Assembly: GCF_001792815.1 (NCBI RefSeq)
Contig: NZ_CP017674.1
Coordinates: forward strand, 868,001-932,000
Reading direction: 5' to 3'
Length of the DNA: 64,000 nucleotides
Source: Microbacterium sp. BH-3-3-3
Lineage (GTDB): Bacteria > Actinomycetota > Actinomycetes > Actinomycetales > Microbacteriaceae
In this document: positions 50,542 to 60,800 of the stretch, one piece after another
How the letters are laid out: every line of letters starts with the position of its first letter
Position numbering within the stretch: position 1 is the first letter of the stretch
The notes under the pieces: model-generated
Databases searched by the model: none
Seen by the model: the letters and a program-made list of their open reading frames with translations, nothing else
Told to the model about the DNA's origin: nothing
Program-made: the position numbers and the translations under genes

Positions 50542-50614
50542 AGCGGGCGCCCCTGAGCGTCCCGGACGCGTGGCTCGCGCTCCCCCGCCGTCGCGCGGGT
50601 CGCGACGACAACCG

Positions 50615-51472
50615 TTACCCGATCGAGTCCGCCTGCAGCCCGGCCACGACCGAGGGCAGCTCCCCGGCGATGTCGAGCGCGGTGATCGGCCCGCCGAGGC
50701 CGCCGTAGGCCTGTGATGCCCGTGTGCCGGCCGTTCCGTGCAGCCACGCGGCGGTGGCCGCGCACGCGGCGAGGTCGTCGAGCGAGGTGCGATCGGCGGC
50801 GACCGACCCGGCGGTGACGGCGCCGAGCACGCCCGCGAGCACGTCGCCGGTACCGGCGGTGGCGAGCCACGGCGTGCCCGTCGTCACGCGGCGGGTCCAT
50901 CCGCCCGCGGCGGCGACGATCGTGACGGCGCCCTTCAGCAGGACCACCGCGCCGATGGCCTCGGCGGTCTCGCGCGCGGCCGCCTCGCGGGCGTCGTCGT
51001 CTCGCGGATCGGCCGCTTCGAGGCCCAGGCTCTCGCGCAGTCGGTCGAGCTCTCGCGCGTGCGGCGTCACGATGACCGGTGCCGTGGCCCCGGCGACCAG
51101 GTCCAGGGCTCCCGCGTCGACGACGACCGGCACGTCGGCGCGCAGGATGCCGCGCAGCGCCGCGGTCTCGGCGGCGTCGCGCTCCGCGGCATCCGTTCCC
51201 GATCCCATCACCCACGCCTGCACCCGCCCGTCGGCGGTCACCGTCTCGGGCCGACGCTGCAGCACGAGGTTCTGCGCGCGCTCGGGTCCGAGGTAGCGGA
51301 CCATGCCCGTTCCGGTGCGCCACGCGGCCTCGACTCCCAGCATCGCCGCGCCCGGATACCGGGTGGACCCCGTACGCATCCCCACGACCCCGCGGGAATA
51401 CTTGTCGTCGTGCGCCGTTGGCCACCGCAGTGTGCGACCGGCATCGCGCCCGGTCCAGTCCTTCGCCGTCAT
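50615..51472 (-). CDS. nnrD: ADP-dependent NAD(P)H-hydrate dehydratase
   Basis: The enzyme repairs hydrated NAD(P)H. The 285-residue protein has the YjeF C-terminal (ribokinase-like) pattern: KYSRGVVGMRTGSTRYPGAA, VVVDAGALDLV, VTPHARELDRL, VLLKGAVTIVA and the signature TGTPWLATAGTGDVLAG. The epimerase domain (NnrE) is not fused. The ATG is probably leaderless, with TAGGGT 6 bases upstream. Confidence 0.95.
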   Translation of the reverse strand: MTAKDWTGRDAGRTLRWPTAHDDKYSRGVVGMRTGSTRYPGAAMLGVEAAWRTGTGMVRYLGPERAQNLVLQRRPETVTADGRVQAWVMGSGTDAAERDAAETAALRGILRADVPVVVDAGALDLVAGATAPVIVTPHARELDRLRESLGLEAADPRDDDAREAAARETAEAIGAVVLLKGAVTIVAAAGGWTRRVTTGTPWLATAGTGDVLAGVLGAVTAGSVAADRTSLDDLAACAATAAWLHGTAGTRASQAYGGLGGPITALDIAGELPSVVAGLQADSIG

Positions 51473-51478
51473 GGCGTC

Positions 51479-51484
51479 ACCCTA
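51479..51484 (-). promoter_or_regulatory. Leaderless -10 element (TAGGGT) of nnrD
   Basis: TAGGGT ends 6 bases before the nnrD ATG; the region is shared with the divergent old-yellow-enzyme gene, whose ATG is only 29 bp away. Confidence 0.6.
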
Positions 51485-51501
51485 AAGCGCAAAGGTCTTC
51501 C

Positions 51502-52560
51502 ATGAGTGCCCTCTTCACACCCCTGTCCATCCGCGGTATCGAGATGCGCAACCGGCTCTGGGTCTCGCCGATGTGCCAGTACAGCGCGGTCGACGGCGTG
51601 CCGAACGACTGGCACCACGTGCACCTCGCCCAGTTCGCCGCGGGCGGCGCCGGCCTCGTGATCGCCGAGGCCACGGCGGTGTCGCCCGAAGGCCGCATCT
51701 CGCCCGAAGACGCCGGCATCTGGACCGACGCGCAGGCCGAGGCCTGGGCCCCCATCGTCGCGGCGATCCGCGCGCGGGGCGCCGTCGCGGGCGTACAGCT
51801 GGGCCACGCCGGCCGCAAGGCGTCGACCACCTCCCCGCTCACCGGCGGCCGCGGCACCGTCGCGCCCGAGGCCGGCGGCTGGACCACGCTCGCCCCCTCG
51901 GCGCTCGCGTACGACACGTTCGCCGAGCCCGTCGCCCTCGATGCCGCGGGCATCGAGAAGGTCGTCGAGGACTTCGCGGATGCCGCCCGCCGGGCCGTCG
52001 CGGCCGGGTTCGAGGTCGTCGAGCTGCACGCGGCCCACGGCTACCTGCTGCACCAGTTCCTGTCACCGCTCACGAACCACCGCGACGACGAGTACGGCGG
52101 CTCGTTCGAGAACCGGGTACGCCTGCTCGTGCGCGTGACCGAGGCCGTGCGCGCGGCCACCCCCGACGTCGTCCTGTTCGTGCGCTTCTCGGCGACGGAC
52201 GCCGCCGAGGGCGGCTGGAGCGTCGCCGACACCGTCGCCGCCGCGCGGCTGGTGGGTGCGGCCGGCGCCGACCTGATCGACGTCTCCAGCGGCGGTCTCG
52301 TGCCGCAGCAGCGCATCGTGACCGGCCCCGGCTACCAGGTCGAGTACGCCGCGACCGTGCGCCGCGAGACGGGACTGCGGGTCGCCGCCGTCGGCATGAT
52401 CGACGACCCCGCCCTGGCCGAGAACATCGTCGCCGACGACCGGGCCGACGCCGTCCTGTCGGGCCGCGAGTGGCTCCGCGACCCGCACTACGGCCTGCGC
52501 GCCGCCGCCGCGCTCGGCGCCGACTCCCCCGCGCCGGCCCAGTACACCCGCGCGTACTGA
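51502..52560 (+). CDS. Old-yellow-enzyme family oxidoreductase (YqjM-like)
   Basis: The 352-residue FMN enzyme has the YqjM-type Cys in SPMCQYSAVDG, QLGHAGRKAST, EVVELHAAHGYLLHQFLSPLTNHRDDEYGG and a C-terminal GREWLRDPHYGLRAA. It reduces activated alkenes with NAD(P)H. AAAGG lies before the ATG at 51502. Confidence 0.95.
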   Translation: MSALFTPLSIRGIEMRNRLWVSPMCQYSAVDGVPNDWHHVHLAQFAAGGAGLVIAEATAVSPEGRISPEDAGIWTDAQAEAWAPIVAAIRARGAVAGVQLGHAGRKASTTSPLTGGRGTVAPEAGGWTTLAPSALAYDTFAEPVALDAAGIEKVVEDFADAARRAVAAGFEVVELHAAHGYLLHQFLSPLTNHRDDEYGGSFENRVRLLVRVTEAVRAATPDVVLFVRFSATDAAEGGWSVADTVAAARLVGAAGADLIDVSSGGLVPQQRIVTGPGYQVEYAATVRRETGLRVAAVGMIDDPALAENIVADDRADAVLSGREWLRDPHYGLRAAAALGADSPAPAQYTRAY

Positions 52561-52632
52561 GCCGCGCCGCGACTTCCTGACCCGGGTCCCACCCCACGGC
52601 GAATCGGCGAGCGCTCACCCCCGCGAACGAGA

Positions 52633-52673
52633 ACACCGGATGCCACGACCCCTGGGGCCGTGGCATCCGGTGT
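52633..52673. terminator. Bidirectional terminator with GGATGCC/GGCATCC arms
   Basis: ACACCGGATGCCACG (52633-52647) pairs perfectly with 52659-52673 around an 11-base loop between the convergent oxidoreductase and CNNM genes. Confidence 0.9.
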
Positions 52674-52681
52674 GTCAGGCC

Positions 52682-53737
52682 TCAGACGAAGCGACGGCGC
52701 TCGGTGGCGTCCTGCACCTCGCCGACGAGCTCCTCGATGATGTCCTCGAGGAACAGCACGGCCTTCACGTCGCCGCTGCCGTCGCGCACCTGCGCCAGGT
52801 GGCGACCCGAGCGGCGCATGAGAGCCAGGGCGTCCTCGAGATCGGTCGTCTCGAGCACCGACACCATCTGATGGATGCGCTTGGCGGGGATCGGACGCGC
52901 CATGTCGGCGGCCGTCCCGTCGGCCGCGCGCAGGACGTCTTTGAGGTGGACGTACCCGGTGGGGTTGCCGGTGTCATCGACGATCACGTACCGCGAATAG
53001 CCGTGCTGCGCGACGGCGCGCTCGATCTCGCCCGGAGTCGTGCGGGCGGGGAGCGTCACGAGGTCGCTCATGGGGACGGCGACGTCGGCGGCGGTCTTCT
53101 CGGTGAACTCCACCACCGCGCTGACGGTTCCCGACGCGTCGTCGAGCATGCCCTCTCGCCGTGACTGGCTCACGATCGTCGCGACCTCGTCGAGGGTGAA
53201 GGTCGAGGCGGCCTCGTCCTTCGGCTCGACGCGGAACAGGCGCAGCACGTGGTTCGCCGTCCAGTTGAGCGCGACGATGATCGGGTAGAACGCCTTCGAC
53301 ACGGCCACCAGGGGCGGCGCGAGCATGAGCACCGCGCGGTCGGGCAGCGAGAACGCCAGGTTCTTCGGAACCATCTCGCCGAACACGACGTGCAGGTACG
53401 ACACGATCAGCAGCGCCACGATGAACGCCACCACGTCGACGGCCGCCTCGGGCAGACCGGTGAGGCCGAGGGGCCCCGCCAGCAGGTGGTGGATGGCGGG
53501 CTCGGACACGTTCAGGATCAGCAGCGAGCAGATCGTGATGCCGAGTTGGCACGTGGCCAACATGAGCGTGGCGTGCTCCATCGCGTACAGCGCGGTCTTC
53601 GCCGCCCGCGAGCCGCGGTCGGCGTGGGGTTCGATCTGCGATCGCCGCGCCGAGATCACCGCGAACTCCGCGCCGACGAAGAAGGCGTTGGCCACGAGCA
53701 GCACGACCAGCCAGGCGATTCCCGCCCAATCGTTCAT
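52682..53737 (-). CDS. CNNM/CBS-domain membrane protein (CorC/HlyC family)
   Basis: The 351-residue protein has the CNNM transmembrane domain (about 1-170: FFVGAEFAVISARRS, VVFGEMVPKNLAFSLP) and a CBS pair (about 200-330: VPMSDLVTLPARTT, GYSRYVIVDDTGNPTGYVHLKDVL). Relatives act in Mg2+ or Co2+ efflux or homeostasis. It overlaps the preceding paralogue (ATGA) and lacks the C-terminal CorC/HlyC domain. Confidence 0.93.
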   Translation of the reverse strand: MNDWAGIAWLVVLLVANAFFVGAEFAVISARRSQIEPHADRGSRAAKTALYAMEHATLMLATCQLGITICSLLILNVSEPAIHHLLAGPLGLTGLPEAAVDVVAFIVALLIVSYLHVVFGEMVPKNLAFSLPDRAVLMLAPPLVAVSKAFYPIIVALNWTANHVLRLFRVEPKDEAASTFTLDEVATIVSQSRREGMLDDASGTVSAVVEFTEKTAADVAVPMSDLVTLPARTTPGEIERAVAQHGYSRYVIVDDTGNPTGYVHLKDVLRAADGTAADMARPIPAKRIHQMVSVLETTDLEDALALMRRSGRHLAQVRDGSGDVKAVLFLEDIIEELVGEVQDATERRRFV

Positions 53738-55077
53738 CGCTGATCACCGCCCTTCGCCGCGCGCACGAGGTCGCCGACGTTCTGCTCCACCGGCTTCGGG
53801 GTGAACTGCACGCGGTCGACGCGACGGCCGTCCATGCGGTGCACGCTCAGGACCCCTTCGTCGGTCTCGACGGTGTCGCCCACCGCGGGGATCCGCTCGA
53901 GCTCGGCCATGATGAAGCCGCCCACGGTGTCGTAGACCTCTCCTTCGGGCACGCGCACGCCCGCGCGGTCGAGGGCTTCATCGGGTCGCAGGTCTCCGGG
54001 GAACATCACGGATGCCGCGGAGCGCACCACCCCGGCGCGGGAGCGGTCGTGCTCGTCGAGCACCTCGCCCACGATCTCTTCGACGAGGTCTTCGAGGGTG
54101 ACCACGCCCGCGGTCCCGCCGTACTCGTCGACCACGATCGCCATCTGGTAGCCGCGCGAACGCAGCTCCGAGACGAGGGTGTCGAGGTGCACCGTCTCGG
54201 GGACGCGCAGCGGCTCCGTCGACAGCGCGGCCACGGGCACGTCGCCGCGCCTGTCGCGCGGCACGCCGATGGCGGCCTTGAGGTGCACGACGCCGACGAT
54301 GTCGTCCATCGACTCGCCGTACACGGGGAAGCGGCTGTGCCCGGTGCGCCGGGCCAACTGCACGACGTCGTCGGCGGGGTCGCCCGCGGCGAGCGCATGC
54401 ACGCTGGGGCGCGGGGTCATCACGTCGGCGGCGCTGAGGCGGGCGAAAGTGAGGCTTCGGTCGAGGAGCGAGGCGGTGTCCTTCTCGAGCATGCCGGCGC
54501 TGGCCGAGCGCTTGACGAGGCTGGAGAGCTCCTCGGCCGAACGGGCGCCCGAGAGCTCCTCTTTCGGCTCGACGCCGATGGAGCGGAGCACCCCGTTGGC
54601 GCTGCCGTTGAGCACGAGGATGGCGGGCTTGAACACGGCGGTGAACGCGACCTGGAACGGAAGGACGAGCTTGGCCGTCTGCCGCGGGATCGCGAGGGCG
54701 AAGTTCTTGGGGACGAGCTCGCCCAGGATCATCGACAGCACGGTGGCGAAACCGACGCCGATGATCGCGGCGAGGGTGACGATCACCGCCTCGGGCAGTC
54801 CCCACGCCTGGAAGACCGGCCGCAGCAGGTTCGAGATGGCCGGTTCCATCGTGTAACCGGTGAGGAGCGTCGTCAGGGTGATGCCGAGCTGGGCGCTCGA
54901 CAGGTGCGTCGAGGTGATGCGCAGCGCATCGATCGTGAGCGAGAGCCGCGTCTCGCCCGCCTCGCGGCGGGCTTCGAGGTCGGCGCGGTCGAGGTTCACC
55001 AGGGCGAATTCACTGGCGACGAAGAGTCCCGTTCCGACGGTGAGGATGAGCCCCACGCCGAGCATGACGTAATCCAT
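53734..55077 (-). CDS. CNNM/CBS/CorC-domain membrane protein
   Basis: The 447-residue protein has the CNNM domain ([34 protein letters not shown]), a CBS pair ([63 protein letters not shown]) and a CorC/HlyC C-terminal domain ([30 protein letters not shown]). It pairs with the downstream paralogue and likely forms a heteromeric metal transporter. Confidence 0.94.
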   Translation of the reverse strand: MDYVMLGVGLILTVGTGLFVASEFALVNLDRADLEARREAGETRLSLTIDALRITSTHLSSAQLGITLTTLLTGYTMEPAISNLLRPVFQAWGLPEAVIVTLAAIIGVGFATVLSMILGELVPKNFALAIPRQTAKLVLPFQVAFTAVFKPAILVLNGSANGVLRSIGVEPKEELSGARSAEELSSLVKRSASAGMLEKDTASLLDRSLTFARLSAADVMTPRPSVHALAAGDPADDVVQLARRTGHSRFPVYGESMDDIVGVVHLKAAIGVPRDRRGDVPVAALSTEPLRVPETVHLDTLVSELRSRGYQMAIVVDEYGGTAGVVTLEDLVEEIVGEVLDEHDRSRAGVVRSAASVMFPGDLRPDEALDRAGVRVPEGEVYDTVGGFIMAELERIPAVGDTVETDEGVLSVHRMDGRRVDRVQFTPKPVEQNVGDLVRAAKGGDQR

Positions 55078-55239
55078 CAGGCATCACCTCCGCTCGACCG
55101 GGGGTCGGTGTCGAAGGGGCGGCGTCGGGGCCTGGGTCTACAACTGGGAGGGTCGTCCATCGTGCGCTCGATTCTATTGCAGCCCCGGGCCCCTGGCATC
55201 CGGATTCTGCGCATCCCGGCACCTGGGGAGGATGGGTGC

Positions 55240-56277
55240 ATGGATGCCGAGACCACGGCCGGCGAGCGCGCCGCCACCGCTGAACGTCAGGTGACGGACC
55301 GCTTCGTGCACCGCTACGGCCCGGTGGCCTGGGCGAGGGCGGCGCTGCCCGGCGCCGACGGCGAGCGCACGTGGCATTACTGGTGGCACGCGCACGTGCT
55401 GCACGTGCTCGGCGACGCCGAGCGCAACCGGCCCGACGCGCGCCGTCGGCGGATGATGCGCCGCCTCGCCCGGGGGGTGACCCTGCGCACGATCGGCCGG
55501 TGGACGACCCCGTACTACGACGACATCGCCTGGATGGGCCTGGCGCTCGCGCGCACGCACCTGAACGCCCGCGCCCTGCGCCGCATCTCGCGGGTGCTGC
55601 ACCGGGCGATCGATCCGCGCGTGGGCGCACTGCCCTGGTGCGTCGGCAGTGACCTCTTCAACGCTCCGGCGAACGCGCCCGGCGCCATGGTGCTCGCTCT
55701 GACCGGCCACCGGGCCGAGGCCGTCGCACTCGACACGTGGATGGCATCCACCCTGGATCAGTCCGACACGGGCCTCGTCCGCGACGGCGTCGAGCACGGC
55801 GTCGTGCGGAGCGAACTGTGGACGTACAACCAGGGCGCGGCCCTGGGGCTCGCCCTGCTGCTGGGCGAGCGGGCCCTGGCCGACGACGCGCACCCGGCGT
55901 GGGCGCACGTGGAGCGTGCCCGGGCTCTCGTCGCCGCGGTCGAACGGTGGTGCGCCGCCGACGACGGACTGTTCCCCGCGGCGGGCGGGGGCGACGGCGG
56001 CCTGTTCGCCGGGATCCTGGCGCGTTATCTCGCCGAGGCGGCGATGGATCTCGCCGAGAGCGGCGACGCCGAGGGCGATGCCCTCTCGCGCACCGCGCGG
56101 CGCCTCGTCCAGCGCAACGCCGACGCGCTCTGGGACGCACGCCGCGGCGGGTTGTTCCCGGCCGATCCCCGCCGCCCCGCGCGCGCCGAGGGCGACGACC
56201 TCGATCTGTCGGTGCAGGTCGGGGCGTGGATCACGCTCGAGGCCGCGGCCGACCTCGAGCGGGTGTTCACCAGCTGA
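55240..56277 (+). CDS. GH76-like alpha-1,6-mannanase-fold protein, no signal peptide
   Basis: The 345-residue protein has the six-hairpin pattern of GH76: RTWHYWWHAHVLHVL, YYDDIAWMGLALART (paired catalytic Asp), LTGHRAEAVA, ELWTYNQGAALGLALLL and a C-terminal SVQVGAWITLEAAADL. No signal peptide or membrane helix is seen, so it would act in the cytoplasm, unlike most mannanases. GGGGAGG lies before the ATG at 55240. Its 3' end overlaps that of guaB1 by 11 bp. Confidence 0.85.
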   Translation: MDAETTAGERAATAERQVTDRFVHRYGPVAWARAALPGADGERTWHYWWHAHVLHVLGDAERNRPDARRRRMMRRLARGVTLRTIGRWTTPYYDDIAWMGLALARTHLNARALRRISRVLHRAIDPRVGALPWCVGSDLFNAPANAPGAMVLALTGHRAEAVALDTWMASTLDQSDTGLVRDGVEHGVVRSELWTYNQGAALGLALLLGERALADDAHPAWAHVERARALVAAVERWCAADDGLFPAAGGGDGGLFAGILARYLAEAAMDLAESGDAEGDALSRTARRLVQRNADALWDARRGGLFPADPRRPARAEGDDLDLSVQVGAWITLEAAADLERVFTS

Positions 56278-57721
56278 CCGGAAGCGCCTTGCCCTCGTCG
56301 TACCCGGCCGCCGACTGCAGCCCCACGCGGGCGCGCTCGTGGAACTCGGCGACGGTGGCGGCGCCGGCGTAGGTGAACGAGGAGCGCACGCCCGACGTGA
56401 TCATGTCGAGCAGGTCCTCCAGGCCGGGGCGCTGCGGGTCGAGGTAGATGCGCGACGACGAGATACCCTCGGCGAAGAGTTCCTTGCGGGCGCGCTCGAA
56501 CGGGTCGAGTGCCCCGAAGCGCCCGTGCACGGCCTTGGTCGAGGCCATGCCCCACGACTCCTTGTAGACCCGGCCGTCCGCGTCGGAACGCAGGCGCCCG
56601 GGCGACTCGATCGTCCCGGCGAACCACGAACCGACCATGACCGATGCCGCACCCGCCGCCAGCGCCAGGGCGACGTCGCGCGGATACCGCACTCCGCCGT
56701 CGGCCCAGACGTGCGCCCCGACGCTGCGCGCGGCCTCCGCCGTCTCGAGCACGGCCGAGAACTGCGGCCGCCCCACGGCGGTCATCATGCGGGTCGTGCA
56801 CATCGCCCCCGGCCCCACCCCGACCTTGAGAATCGTCGCACCCGCGTCGGTGAGGTCGCGCACGCCCTCGGCGGTGACGACGTTGCCGGCGGCGATCGGG
56901 ATGCCGAGATCCAGCGCGGCGACCTCGCGCAGCGCCCGGAGCATCTGCGCCTGGTGACCGTGGGCGGTGTCGACGACGAGGACGTCGACGCCGGCGTCGG
57001 CGAGGGCGCGCGCCTTGCCGGCGACGTCCCCGTTGACCCCCACCGCGGCCGCGACGATCAGGCGTCCCTCGGCGTCGACCGCCGGGCGGTAGACCGAGTC
57101 GCGCACGGCGCTCCGCGCCGACAGCGTGCCCACCACGCGGTCCGCGTCGACGACGGCGACGATGTCGGCCTCCCCCACCAGCGCGAAGACGGCACGGGGA
57201 TCCCCCAGCTGATCGACCGAGACCACCGGGGCGTCGCCCCGAGCGATGTCGCCGAGCGTGGCATCCGGGAGCGCCGTCGCGAGGCGCGTGGCCGGAACGA
57301 TCCCGCGGAAGGCCGAGAGGGCGACGACCCCGTCGTCGCGGGTCTCGGCGACGACGATGCCGCGCCCGGGCACCGGCGGGAGCACCAGACGCGCGTCGGC
57401 GACCGTCGCGGTCGGAGGCAGCACGAGCGGGGCGTCCCAGGCCGTCGGCTGCGCCTTGACCCAGGCGACGGCATCGAGCAGGTCGGGCAGCGCGAGGTCC
57501 TGCGGGAGCACGCCGAGGCCGCCGCGACGCGCCAGGGTCGCCGCGAGTCGGGTTCCCGTGACGGAGTTCATGTTCGCCGACACGAGCGGAAGGGTGGCAC
57601 CGCTCCCGTCACCGGGTGCCAGGTCCACGTCGAGGCGGCTGCGCACCTCGGAATGACGCGGGACCAGGAACACGTCCGAGTAGGTCAGATCGACATCGGG
57701 TTGAGCGCCGGAGAACTCCAT
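56267..57721 (-). CDS. guaB1: GuaB1-family IMP dehydrogenase/GMP reductase-like enzyme
   Basis: The 484-residue protein has the IMPDH/GMPR barrel (LPLVSANMNSVTG, DTAHGHQAQML, VGVGPGAMCTTRMMTAVGRPQ with the active-site Cys, VWADGGVRYPRD) and an inserted CBS pair (about 110-230). It belongs to the actinobacterial GuaB1 group; characterised mycobacterial relatives act as GMP reductases rather than IMP dehydrogenases. I start at the ATG at 57721, preceded by GGATGCC; an in-frame GTG at 57730 would add three residues. Confidence 0.93.
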   Translation of the reverse strand: MEFSGAQPDVDLTYSDVFLVPRHSEVRSRLDVDLAPGDGSGATLPLVSANMNSVTGTRLAATLARRGGLGVLPQDLALPDLLDAVAWVKAQPTAWDAPLVLPPTATVADARLVLPPVPGRGIVVAETRDDGVVALSAFRGIVPATRLATALPDATLGDIARGDAPVVSVDQLGDPRAVFALVGEADIVAVVDADRVVGTLSARSAVRDSVYRPAVDAEGRLIVAAAVGVNGDVAGKARALADAGVDVLVVDTAHGHQAQMLRALREVAALDLGIPIAAGNVVTAEGVRDLTDAGATILKVGVGPGAMCTTRMMTAVGRPQFSAVLETAEAARSVGAHVWADGGVRYPRDVALALAAGAASVMVGSWFAGTIESPGRLRSDADGRVYKESWGMASTKAVHGRFGALDPFERARKELFAEGISSSRIYLDPQRPGLEDLLDMITSGVRSSFTYAGAATVAEFHERARVGLQSAAGYDEGKALPVSW

Positions 57722-57860
57722 GGCATCCACCTCACCACATCAAGAGAACGTAAAGACCCGCAGACCGCCCAGGAACCTCGGCTAGGCTTGACGACGCGCC
57801 GGACGGTGACGTTCGCGCGTATCCACAGGAATCTTCATCGAGGAAAGCAGGCGATCGACT

Positions 57861-60800
57861 GTGTCGAGCCAGGTGGCGGGCGTCGGTACTTCGAGCGAGG
57901 GCGAGTTCGGCGCGAACGAGTGGCTCGTAGACGAACTCTACGAGCAGTTCAAGGTCGACAAGCACTCCGTAGACAAGGCCTGGTGGCCGATCCTGGAGGC
58001 GTACCACCCGGTCGTCGACGGGTCCGCCGCGGCAGCGCCGCCCTCGGAGCCCAAGCCGGTCACCGCGCCGATCCCGGTGGTCGGTCAGGCCCCCGTCGCG
58101 CGCACCACCGCCAAGCCCGCGAAGCCGCAGCCGATCCCGGCGCAGGCCCCCGCCTCGACGCCCGCGGCCGCAGCCCCGAGCACCGAAGAGGACCGCGTCA
58201 CCGTCCTCAAGGGGATGCCGAAGGCCCTGGCCTCCAACATGGACGACTCGCTCACGGTCCCCACCGCGACCAGCGTCCGCACCGTGCCCGCGAAGCTGAT
58301 GATCGACAACCGCATCGTCATCAACAACCACATGTCGCGCACGCGCGGCGGCAAGATCAGCTTCACGCACCTCATCGGCTGGGCGCTCATCCAGGCACTC
58401 AAGGAGTTCCCGAGCCAGAACGTCTACTACGCCGAGATCGACGGCAAGCCCTCGGTGGTGGCCCCCGCGCACATCAACCTGGGCATCGCGATCGACATGC
58501 CCAAGCCCGACGGCACCCGCGCGCTGCTGGTGCCGAGCATCAAGCGCGCCGACACCCTCAGCTTCAGCGACTTCCTCGACGCGTACGAAGACCTGGTGCG
58601 TCGTGCACGCGGCAACAAGCTCACGCCCGGCGACTTCCAGGGCACGACGCTGTCGCTGACGAACCCCGGCGGCATCGGCACCGTGCACTCGGTCCCCCGT
58701 CTCATGCGCGGTCAGGGCGCCATCATCGGCGCGGGTGCGCTGGACTACCCCGCCGAGTTCCAGGGCGCGAGCGACAAGACGCTCAACGAGCTGGCGATTG
58801 GCAAGACCATCACGCTCACCAGCACCTACGACCACCGGGTCATCCAGGGCGCGGGGTCGGGCGAGTTCCTCAAGAAGGTGCACGAGCTGCTCATCGGGCA
58901 GCGCGGCTTCTACGACGACATCTTCGCGGCGCTGCGCATCCCCTACGCGCCCATCCACTGGGCGGCCGACATCAGCGTCGACCTCTCGGAGCGCATCGAC
59001 AAGAGCGCCCGCGTGCAGGAGCTCATCAACTCGTACCGCGTGCGCGGCCACCTCATGGCCGACATCGACCCGCTCGAATACGTGCAGCGCACCCACCCCG
59101 ACCTCGAGATCGAGTCGCACGGTCTGACCTTCTGGGACCTCGACCGCGAGTTCGTCACCGGCGGTCTGGGCACGAAGCGCGTCGCCAAGCTCCGCGACAT
59201 CCTCGGCGTGCTCCGCGACTCGTACTGCCGCACCATGGGTGTCGAGTACATGCACATCCAGGACCCGATCCAGCGTCAGTGGTTCCAGAGCAACATCGAG
59301 GTCAAGTACACCAAGCCCGGGCACGACGAGCAGCTGCGCATCCTGTCGAAGCTCAACCAGGCCGAGGCGTTCGAGACCTTCCTGCAGACCAAGTACGTCG
59401 GTCAGAAGCGCTTCAGCCTCGAGGGCGGCGAGTCGCTCATCCCGCTGCTCGACCAGATCCTCCAGGGCGCCGCGTCCAAGGGCCTCGACGGAGCCGCGAT
59501 CGGCATGGCCCACCGCGGTCGCCTGAACGTGCTCACCAACATCGGTGGCAAGACGTACGGCCAGGTGTTCCGCGAGTTCGAGGGTGCGGTCGCCACCGGC
59601 AGCAAGCGCGGCTCGGGCGACGTGAAGTACCACCTCGGCACCGAGGGCACCTTCGTCGGCGACGAGGGCGATGAGCTCCCCGTCTACCTGGCGGCCAACC
59701 CCTCGCACCTCGAGACCGTCGACGGCGTGCTCGAGGGCATCGTCCGCGCCAAGCAGGACCGCAAGCCCATCGGCACGTTCTCGTGGCTGCCCATCCTCGT
59801 GCACGGCGACGCCGCGTTCGCGGGTCAGGGCGTCGTCGTCGAGACGCTGCAGATGTCGCAGCTGCGCGGGTACCGCACCGGCGGCACGATCCACGTCGTG
59901 GTGAACAACCAGGTCGGCTTCACCACCACCCCCACCGACGCGCGCACCTCCGTGTACGCCACCGATGTGGCCAAGACCATCCAGGCCCCCGTGCTGCACG
60001 TGAACGGCGACGACCCCGAGGCCGTCGTCCGCGCGGCCGAGCTGGCGTTCCTGTACCGCGAAGAGTTCCACCGCGACATCATCATCGACCTGGTCTGCTA
60101 CCGCCGACGCGGCCACAACGAGGGCGACGACCCCTCGATGACGCAGCCGCTGATGACCAACCTCATCGAGGCCAAGCGCTCGGTGCGCCGTTTGTACACC
60201 GAGTCGCTCGTCGGTCGCGGCGACATCACCGAAGACGAGTACGAGCAGGCCAAGCAGGACTTCCAGAACCGTCTCGAAGTCGCGTTCGCCGACACCCACG
60301 AAGCCGAGACCGGTACGACCCCCGTCGTCACGGCCGACGCGGTCGACGACGTGCCCACGGGCGCGCCCGAGACCACGGGCGTCTCGCGCGAGGTCGTGCA
60401 GCACATCGGCGACGCGTTCGTGAACAAGCCCGACGGCTTCACCGTGCACAACAAGCTGCAGCAGCTGCTCGACAAGCGTCTCGACATGAGCCGCAACGGC
60501 AACATCGACTGGGCCTTCGGCGAGCTCCTCGCCTTCGGCTCGGTGCTGATGGAGGGCACCCCGGTGCGCCTGGCCGGTCAGGACTCGCGCCGCGGCACGT
60601 TCGTCCAGCGCCACTCGGTGCTGCACGACCGCGACAACGGTCAGGAATGGCTGCCGCTGGCGAACCTCAGCGAGAACCAGGGACGTTTCTGGGTCTACGA
60701 CTCGCTGCTGAGCGAGTACGCGGCCATGGCGTTCGAGTACGGCTACTCGGTCGAGCGCGCCGACTCCCTGGTGCTGTGGGAGGCGCAGTTCGGCGACTTC

